Shown here: positions 32,379-37,523 of the stretch, in pieces | Layout of the letters: the number at the start of each line of letters is the position of its first letter | How positions within the stretch are numbered: position 1 is the first letter of the stretch | Assembly: GCA_900315255.1 (NCBI GenBank) | Contig: OMYH01000008.1 | Span: 1 to 37,523 of the forward strand | DNA length: 37,523 nt | Source of the DNA: an uncultured Eubacteriales bacterium | GTDB lineage: Bacteria; Bacillota; Clostridia; Oscillospirales; Acutalibacteraceae | Direction: 5' to 3' | The notes under the pieces: model-generated | What the model saw: the letters and a program-made list of their open reading frames with translations, nothing else | Told to the model about the DNA's origin: nothing | Database searches by the model: none | Translations under genes and position numbers: made by a program

Positions 32379-33116
32379 ATGAGCGAGAAGTATATCAGAA
32401 TATGTCCGTGCTGCCGTGAGGAAATCACAGAAGACGATAATTATGTTGTGTGCAGTGTATGCCGAACCCCTCACCATACGGAATGCTGGCTGAAAACAAA
32501 GCATTGCTCTGAGGAGGGCTGCAGCGGCGACAGCACGTCGTCGGGTTACGGAAAAACAGATTCGCCCTTTTATATCAATGTGGGTATGGAGATCGTTCCG
32601 GAGAAATCGTATGATTCGGAGATCGCCCTGTCAGACAACAGCGGGATCATCGAGGATTTTGTCACGATGGCACTTGTTGAACGAAAAGCCGAGTATTATC
32701 TCCCGAAATTTACTTCAATGGATAAGACAAACGGCAAGATAAGCTTTAACCTTGCGGCGTGTCTTTTTGGGTGGTACTGGAGCATTTACAGAAAATTATA
32801 TATACCTGCCTTTATTCTTATGGCGTCACAGCTGCTTGTTATGAATCTGCCCATAAATCCGGTTTTCAGATATATACTGGCAGGACTGCTGTTTCTGACA
32901 AACGGACTCATCGGCAATTATCTTTACAAAAAGCGGATCTACCGCTGCAGGGAAGAGGCGATAAGGCTCAAAGAACCAAACCGCTCGGCTTATATTGCCA
33001 CAAAAGGCGGAGTAGATATGGTGCTTACGATAGTAATGTTGGTTATCTTTTCCGTAATCTCTGTTATAAGGTCGTATTTGCCGTTTTTTATGGCTTTTTT
33101 CAAAATAATTCAATAA
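32379..33116 (+). CDS. Prokaryotic RING-finger protein with DUF2628-like membrane domain
   Basis: The ATG at 32379 follows TAAGAGG. The 246-residue product starts with the same RING-like finger as its neighbour (IRICPCCREEITEDDNYVVC, then HHTECWLKTKHC). A linker follows. Then FNLAACLFGWYWSIYRKLYI opens a membrane domain of the DUF2628 type with about four helices, ending in FFMAFFKIIQ. The shared finger suggests that the two proteins bind each other or the same partner at the membrane. No enzyme motif is seen. It is the last gene of the operon. Confidence 0.75.
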   Translation: MSEKYIRICPCCREEITEDDNYVVCSVCRTPHHTECWLKTKHCSEEGCSGDSTSSGYGKTDSPFYINVGMEIVPEKSYDSEIALSDNSGIIEDFVTMALVERKAEYYLPKFTSMDKTNGKISFNLAACLFGWYWSIYRKLYIPAFILMASQLLVMNLPINPVFRYILAGLLFLTNGLIGNYLYKKRIYRCREEAIRLKEPNRSAYIATKGGVDMVLTIVMLVIFSVISVIRSYLPFFMAFFKIIQ

Positions 33117-33121
33117 GATGC

Positions 33122-33150
33122 GAACCGCCCTTTTCGGGGCGGTTCTTTCT
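33122..33150 (+). terminator. Terminator of the RING operon
   Basis: GAACCGCCC pairs with GGGCGGTTC (9 bp) around TTTTCG, followed by TTTCTGTTT. The gap to the convergent ABC permease (33150-33249) holds nothing else I can name. Confidence 0.85.
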
Positions 33151-33249
33151 GTTTGGGGTATATATGCAATTCGAAGTAATACGCAATTTTGATAAAAGAA
33201 TTAAAATCAGTTTTGCTGTCAGTATCTTTCAGAACTGTACGGCTTGTGC

Positions 33250-35628
33250 TCAGAAGACCGCACTTCCGTTTGATGTCAGCTCAACATATTCAAAGGTGTA
33301 TCCCAACAAATCGTTGAGTATCGTATCTGCCTGTGTCTGATATGTATAATTATCAATATAGTAATCGCCGCTGTGTTTCGGCTGATCGTGGGTTTCCGTA
33401 TCAAGCATATATTTTTTGTACAGTTCATCGGCTTTCTTCAGCAGATCTTCTTTATATGTCTTGTAATTAATGTCCATCCACTCGTTGATGTTTGCACCGC
33501 TTGTTGTGCAGGCAGCTGAAACAAAGTCAAATGCCGAGTCCTCCGCAAGCTTTCTGAGAGTGTCGGGTCTGCCGTTTTCGCAGAATTCGTAGTAGCTGTC
33601 AGGATAACTGTACGTATAATCCTGATAATTCCTTGAAGATATGGGATTTATCTGATAATCGCGAAGAACCTTGAGTGTGTTCTCATAGTACGGCTTGATG
33701 ATCGTCGTTACTGTTCTGGTGTTATTGTTATAGTCATAATGATAATCATCATAATCATCATAATCATCATAATAATAATTATACTCATAATAAGGCTGTG
33801 AGCTGTTATCGTCATCGGTCAGGTATCTTATCGAAGCATGAATACAGGTGTCGCCGATGAACGGGTAAGCTTCTTTTCCGTATGAGGAGAAATATCTGCT
33901 CGGCTGATATTTTGTATCATTCAGTATATCCTGTCTGAGAGCCTCTCTGAATTCGGTCATGAATGCGTCATTTATCGGCAGCGAAGCTTCGCCCGACTGC
34001 AGATAGTTGTCGTTGAAATAGTAAAAATAAGTCAGCGAGCCGCTTTGGATCTTGTCTGCTTCTTCATCGTCAAACAGCTCTTTATTCTTTATCTTTTTGT
34101 ATTCATCCGAGGAATACAGCTTTGTGAGAAGCTCGTATATCTTGCTGTAATCGTATTTCTTATCGTTGGAGTAGGAATAAATATAATAGTTTCTCGTAAC
34201 ACCGAATCCGACCTTCCTCTTGTAGTTGAAATCGAAGTTTGTCTGATTGATGTAATATCTTTGTATTTCGGAATAATCGCTGTCCTTCAGAATAGAGCCG
34301 CTGCCCGAAGAGTCCCAAGCTTCTGCATCGTCTGTTATATACGAGTCTTCATAATAGATCTCATCGTTACGGTAATAATCATCGTTGCCGATATAATAGG
34401 GATACTCTTCGTTGTTTCTTATCCCTTCTGTGATCAGTTTGTGGATCTCCGTTATGGTCTTGATATTCTCGGGGTCTTTAAATTCCTCATAGCTGAATGT
34501 GACAGATTTTACCGTAGCGGGACTTGGAACATAAGTGTCTATTCCCATGCCGAAGCTGAACATGAATAGTACTGCGATCGCAGCTGCGGTGGTTGAAGCA
34601 TATGTTATCAGAGATGGAGCTATCTTCCCCTTTAAGCCTCTTGCAAAGATAAGGTGCAGTACGGAGAAGGCTACAAAGCCGATAACGGCATACCAGAAGC
34701 AGAACACGAACATATTGTTATATCCGCTGTCGGCTACCTCTGCAGCGATAAAGCCGATAAGTCCGCCGCATACAACAGATGCACCTGCTTTGATAACCAT
34801 AGGCAGCCATTTAACAGAGAAACCGTTTTGAGATGTTTCGGCTTTTCTCTTGTTGGCAGCGAGGAGAGCTAAGAACAACGCTCCCGCAATGTAGATGAAC
34901 TGCCATACCAGAAGCGTAACAAGACTGCCTGTTTGTTCTTCCATATAGTAGACCAGGCTCGCTGCCGAGAAGCCGTAGGGGGCGAACATGGAGAGAAGCG
35001 GAGTGTCAATGATGGCCTCAAAATCAATGCCCGGTATCATTTCGGTGATGAATCCGTAATAAAGTCCGATTATGCCTACCCATATAGCGTTTGCACCGAT
35101 AGTTACGATCGCAGTATCTACTATTGTTCCGCAGCAGTAGGCTATAAGCGAGGTAAATATATACGAAGCGATGATCATGAGCAGCGTAGTGCCGATCATG
35201 AAAAGGCTGAGCTTGAGCATCTCGCCCGAACGTGCCGTCATGCCGATCACAAGCAGCGACATGATAAGATAGGGTACTGTAACAGCCGTGATACCGCCGA
35301 GCAGGTGAGCGGCATACATGGTAGTTCTGTTTGTCGGAAGAGAACCGAACATATCGACGCTGCGTTTATTGTGTAAAAACGAGAAGGTCTTCAGAGCTGA
35401 TACAAAGGTAAAGAATGCGGCTACTGCCATATATATTCCGAGAGAAACTGCGCCGACCTCTTCGAAATCACTGTCAAAAAACCGTCCTATCGACATAACG
35501 AACATATCCAGCAACGGACCGTTTAATAAGAGAAATGCCGAATATATTATTATAATGACCTTGTTGCGCCTGAGCGCCCAGTTATAAAGAGGTTTCAGCT
35601 CTTTACTTGATAATGTTGTCAATGTCAT
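33250..35628 (-). CDS. ABC-2 type permease with large extracytoplasmic domain
   Basis: This 792-residue membrane protein has about six N-terminal helices (residues 20-260), including FSFLHNKRSVDMFGSLPTNRTTMYAAHLLGG, typical of ABC-2 permeases of the YtrC/YtrD kind. Two to three more helices follow (about 285-360). The last 420 residues form an unusually large, Tyr/Asp/Asn-rich domain, with a DDYDDYDDY repeat, that should lie outside the cell. The start overlaps the ATPase gene by 26 bases behind GGAGGT. It would work with that ATPase under GntR control. The substrate is unknown; YtrA-type systems often respond to cell-wall antibiotics. Confidence 0.75.
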   Translation of the reverse strand: MTLTTLSSKELKPLYNWALRRNKVIIIIYSAFLLLNGPLLDMFVMSIGRFFDSDFEEVGAVSLGIYMAVAAFFTFVSALKTFSFLHNKRSVDMFGSLPTNRTTMYAAHLLGGITAVTVPYLIMSLLVIGMTARSGEMLKLSLFMIGTTLLMIIASYIFTSLIAYCCGTIVDTAIVTIGANAIWVGIIGLYYGFITEMIPGIDFEAIIDTPLLSMFAPYGFSAASLVYYMEEQTGSLVTLLVWQFIYIAGALFLALLAANKRKAETSQNGFSVKWLPMVIKAGASVVCGGLIGFIAAEVADSGYNNMFVFCFWYAVIGFVAFSVLHLIFARGLKGKIAPSLITYASTTAAAIAVLFMFSFGMGIDTYVPSPATVKSVTFSYEEFKDPENIKTITEIHKLITEGIRNNEEYPYYIGNDDYYRNDEIYYEDSYITDDAEAWDSSGSGSILKDSDYSEIQRYYINQTNFDFNYKRKVGFGVTRNYYIYSYSNDKKYDYSKIYELLTKLYSSDEYKKIKNKELFDDEEADKIQSGSLTYFYYFNDNYLQSGEASLPINDAFMTEFREALRQDILNDTKYQPSRYFSSYGKEAYPFIGDTCIHASIRYLTDDDNSSQPYYEYNYYYDDYDDYDDYHYDYNNNTRTVTTIIKPYYENTLKVLRDYQINPISSRNYQDYTYSYPDSYYEFCENGRPDTLRKLAEDSAFDFVSAACTTSGANINEWMDINYKTYKEDLLKKADELYKKYMLDTETHDQPKHSGDYYIDNYTYQTQADTILNDLLGYTFEYVELTSNGSAVF
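33736..33775 (-). repeat. Nine-base tandem repeat within the permease gene
   Basis: ATCATCATA-like units repeat about four times and encode the Asp-Asp-Tyr repeat. It stays in frame, so copy changes would alter length without frameshift. Confidence 0.8.
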
Positions 35629-36502
35629 AACCTACTACCTCCATTTCACTAATAAATACCTCTTCCAAAGTCAGAGGAAGCATTTCCATATATACGGGCT
35701 TCATATCACGCAGATATTTTTCTATGTATTCGCCGTCACCCTTGATCGTGAGGCTAAGCAGCTTGCCCTGCCGCTGGATCTTCACAACATTGAGTTCTGC
35801 AAATGCGCCCTCGCCGATCTCCTTGTCGAACACTATCTGCACACGGTGAATTCCGAGCTTTGCCTCGTCAAGCTCCTTCTCAAGAACAATGCCGCCCGAA
35901 TGGATAAGTCCTATATGGTCGCATACGTCCTCAAGCTCTCTGAGGTTGTGCGAGGCAATGATAATGGTCGAGTTGTTTTCCGTCACCATTTCTACGAGCA
36001 GCTTTTTGATAAGCTGACGAACAACAGGGTCAAGTCCGTCGAATATCTCGTCAAGCATAAGATACTTCGGCGTAACCGATAAAGCAAGCATGAGCGCCGC
36101 CTGTCTTTGCATACCCTTCGACATATTTATTATGCGGTCGTTTATGCCTATCGGGAACATACACGCGAGCCTGCGGAACTTCTCGTCGCTCCATGTCGGA
36201 TAAAGACTCTTGTACAGTACGGACAGGTTTGCAATGGTAGAGTTGTTGTAAAAATACGGGAAATCCGATATGAAAAAGCACTGTGACTTGATCTCGGGGT
36301 TTTCATATGTCGGCACACCGTCTATCTCTGCACTGCCTTCATCGGGTTCATACACACCCGATATTACTCTGAGAAGCGTGGATTTTCCTGAGCCGTTCGA
36401 GCCTATAAGACCGAACACCGATCCCTCGGGGATCTTGAACGAAAGGTCGTTGAGCGCAACCTTGTCGCCGAATTTTTTTGTTACGTTTTTTATTTCCAGC
36501 AT
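35603..36502 (-). CDS. ABC transporter ATP-binding protein (YtrB-like)
   Basis: This 299-residue ATPase has Walker A GSNGSGKST (about 34-42), a modified signature NMSKGMQRQ in place of LSGGQ, Walker B YLMLDEIFDGLDP and switch His in ASHNLRELE. The MSKGM signature is common in YtrB/YhcG-type importers and exporters tied to GntR regulators. A C-terminal domain of about 80 residues follows. Its ATG overlaps the regulator stop (TAATG), giving tight coupling. It powers the permease encoded downstream. Confidence 0.88.
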   Translation of the reverse strand: MLEIKNVTKKFGDKVALNDLSFKIPEGSVFGLIGSNGSGKSTLLRVISGVYEPDEGSAEIDGVPTYENPEIKSQCFFISDFPYFYNNSTIANLSVLYKSLYPTWSDEKFRRLACMFPIGINDRIINMSKGMQRQAALMLALSVTPKYLMLDEIFDGLDPVVRQLIKKLLVEMVTENNSTIIIASHNLRELEDVCDHIGLIHSGGIVLEKELDEAKLGIHRVQIVFDKEIGEGAFAELNVVKIQRQGKLLSLTIKGDGEYIEKYLRDMKPVYMEMLPLTLEEVFISEMEVVGYDIDNIIK

Positions 36503-36876
36503 TACTCTTTTTCACCTCCGAGAAATACTTCGTCAACAATAGCGTTTACTTCTTTTTTTGAAATACCCATATCTGCCGAAGCACGCACAGCTTTGAAAAG
36601 CTGTTCTTTTGCTTCTGCCTGCTGTCCTTCAAGCACCGACTTGTTGTCTGCTACGAACGAGCCTTTGCCGACTGTCGAATAAATATATCCGTTTGTTTCG
36701 AGCATCTGATACGATTTGGAAACCGTATTGGGGTTAATGCCCAGCTGCTGCGCCATGGCTCGCACTGTCGGCAGCTTTTCGTGAGGATGCAGGATGTCCA
36801 TACCGATAAGGCGAACTACGTTGTTGTACAGCTGTTCATATATCGGCTCTCTGCTCTGATAGTTTATCGTAAACAC
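36502..36876 (-). CDS. GntR-family repressor, YtrA subfamily
   Basis: A GTG at 36876 is chosen because AGGAGG sits 7 bases before it; a TTG two codons earlier would be too close. The 124-residue protein is the short YtrA type: a GntR winged helix (SREPIYEQLYNNVVRLI, then PHEKLPTVRAMAQQLGINPN with TVSKSYQMLE as recognition helix, to about residue 70) and a brief helical tail with no ligand domain. It most likely represses its own operon through the palindrome just upstream, and is released when the ABC substrate, perhaps a cell-wall-active compound, is present. Confidence 0.88.
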   Translation of the reverse strand: MFTINYQSREPIYEQLYNNVVRLIGMDILHPHEKLPTVRAMAQQLGINPNTVSKSYQMLETNGYIYSTVGKGSFVADNKSVLEGQQAEAKEQLFKAVRASADMGISKKEVNAIVDEVFLGGEKE

Positions 36877-36908
36877 ATTCAAACCTCCTTTGACAGATTA
36901 TGAAGAGT

Positions 36909-36943
36909 TATTTGTATTACTACAAATAGTACACTTGGTACAA
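36909..36943 (-). promoter_or_regulatory. Operator and promoter of the GntR-ABC operon
   Basis: TATTTGTA and TACAAATA form an 8-bp inverted repeat with a 4-base spacer (36909-36928). On the minus strand TTGTAC (plus 36938-36943) and TAATAC (36914-36919) are 18 bases apart, so the palindrome covers the -10. This is a typical autorepression layout. Confidence 0.65.
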
Positions 36944-37079
36944 TTCAAATATAACATAGTAAAAAGGGGTTGTCAATAGGTTTTGAAGATTTCTTTGTTT
37001 CTTTTTTAGCGGATTAAGAGAATTTCTAAATTAGTCATCTGTATATTGTTTTAAACAGAGTGAAATTGTCGTTTTGTAT

Positions 37080-37130
37080 AACTGACATCAATGTCCACGC
37101 CTCTATAAGCCGGGGACATTGATGTCAGTT
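37080..37130. repeat. Perfect 17-bp inverted repeat
   Basis: AACTGACATCAATGTCC at 37080-37096 is matched exactly in reverse complement at 37114-37130, around a 17-base loop. There is no T-run. It could be a mobile-element hairpin or a structured RNA. The gap 36944-37079 holds nothing I can name. Confidence 0.85.
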
Positions 37131-37138
37131 GAAGTCAT

Positions 37139-37175
37139 CTCACGCTCCAACCAAGAGTGATTGTTGGAGCGTGAG
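37139..37175. repeat. Second perfect inverted repeat, 13 bp
   Basis: CTCACGCTCCAAC at 37139-37151 is matched exactly by GTTGGAGCGTGAG at 37163-37175 with an 11-base loop, only 8 bases after the previous inverted repeat. Confidence 0.85.
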
Positions 37176-37189
37176 TTCGTTGTATAAAT

Positions 37190-37216
37190 GAAAAACCGCC
37201 GCATTTTGCGGCGGTT
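37190..37216 (-). terminator. Terminator of the carbohydrate-binding-like remnant
   Basis: On the minus strand AACCGCCGC pairs with GCGGCGGTT around AAAAT and is followed by TTTCATTT, 11 bases after the stop at 37228. Confidence 0.8.
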
Positions 37217-37227
37217 AAAGCTTCAAA

Positions 37228-37427
37228 TTAGTGACGAACTACATAATTGCTGTCGTAGTATCTGCCAAAGTTCTTGTCTGTATATGTTTTACCATTAACT
37301 GTGTAAGTGAGGTAATACCTTGCAGGTATGTAGGGGATTGTAGCAACCCAATCTTCTGTGCCATCTGCATTTGTGTGATCATAGTGCAGAGAAGCAGTTT
37401 TAGATGCACCTGTGCTTGTGGTATACT
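37228..37427 (-). pseudogene. C-terminal carbohydrate-binding-like domain, truncated by repeat
   Basis: The minus-strand frame reads ASKTASLHYDHTNADG, then WVATIPYIPARYYLTYTVNG and KTYTDKNFGRYY to NYVVRH and a TAA. The Trp, the Tyr-rich strand and the YTDxNxGxxY ending resemble the C-terminus of starch-binding modules of the CBM21/CBM53 type; the family call is tentative. No start is present: the frame meets the 22-bp repeat at 37427 and then a stop at 37447. Either an element broke the gene, or two contigs were joined at the repeat. Confidence 0.5.
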
Positions 37428-37448
37428 TAAGGAACCACTGATTAAATC
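37427..37448 (+). repeat. 22-bp repeat, copy 2
   Basis: This is identical to 24871-24892. The sequence after it (37449-37523) contains CGTCCTTCGG and AAATTTGCTTGCATC and runs off the window; it is not shared with copy 1, which is followed by a CCCCCTCTCC hairpin. It may be the body of the dispersed element. Confidence 0.8.
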
Positions 37449-37523
37449 ACGTCCTTCGGACTGAGCACCAAATTTGCTTGCATCTTTTTGTCAAATTGCA
37501 CTCAAAATCCTTGAAATACGTCA

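Noticed and set aside
33736..33775. CRISPR-like short repeats
   Set aside because: Nine-base units without spacers, in frame within the permease gene; they encode an Asp-Asp-Tyr repeat.
1..37523. tRNA or rRNA genes
   Set aside because: No cloverleaf-like or conserved rRNA words were seen on either strand, within the limits of reading by eye.

Overview
The window looks like a chromosomal contig from a gut Ruminococcus-type clostridium (Oscillospiraceae). The reasons are moderate GC, Gram-positive gene content (spoIIE, pgsA, the DUF1385-prmC-recA-recX-rimO-pgsA order), frequent TTG/GTG starts behind strong Shine-Dalgarno sites, and fragments of a dockerin, a type IV pilin and a carbohydrate-binding-like domain of the kind found in polysaccharide-degrading Ruminococcus. 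The genus is inferred from remembered family resemblance, not from a search.

Layout. Positions 1-1054 are a mosaic of three truncated conserved genes (M18 aminopeptidase, PRPP synthetase, asparaginase) that meet at short shared words; this may be an assembly join. From 1159 to 7876 come a C39-like secreted peptidase, a small membrane export protein, two flavoproteins with a WYL regulator (tightly packed), and the rpsF-ssb-rpsR operon with a clear promoter and terminator. Positions 7905-13185 are a self-contained efflux locus: a consensus promoter with an A/T-rich upstream tract, adaptor 1, ABC ATPase, adaptor 2 with a large inserted domain, a MacB/FtsX-type permease, and a terminator. Positions 13389-17554 hold trmB, a lipoprotein with three Asp-rich calcium-loop-like motifs, and a PhoB/PhoR-type two-component pair. 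Positions 17582-23298 are the housekeeping run DUF1385-prmC-recA-recX-rimO-pgsA.

Positions 23301-24918 are a patch of decayed surface genes: a pilin with an in-frame stop, a surface protein frameshifted at a 7-base homopolymer, a dockerin missing its first calcium loop, two near-identical terminator hairpins, and a 22-bp repeat. Positions 24926-28578 carry a cation diffusion facilitator whose leader contains an intrinsic terminator, then divergent spoIIE. Positions 28597-33150 carry an SLC13-like permease behind an XRE regulator. Divergent from the regulator is a run of three tiny ORFs with strong ribosome-binding sites, followed by a two-gene operon of prokaryotic RING-finger membrane proteins. 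Positions 33250-36943 are a GntR (YtrA-like) regulator, ABC ATPase and ABC permease operon with an operator over the predicted -10. The right end has two long perfect inverted repeats and a truncated carbohydrate-binding-like gene cut at a second copy of the 22-bp repeat.

The most interesting candidates for something not yet described are the XRE/tiny-ORF cluster at 29755-30650, the paired RING-finger proteins at 30767-33116, the attenuator leader at 25828-25945, and the inserted domain in the second efflux adaptor. Family names come from recognised motifs; no database search was possible.
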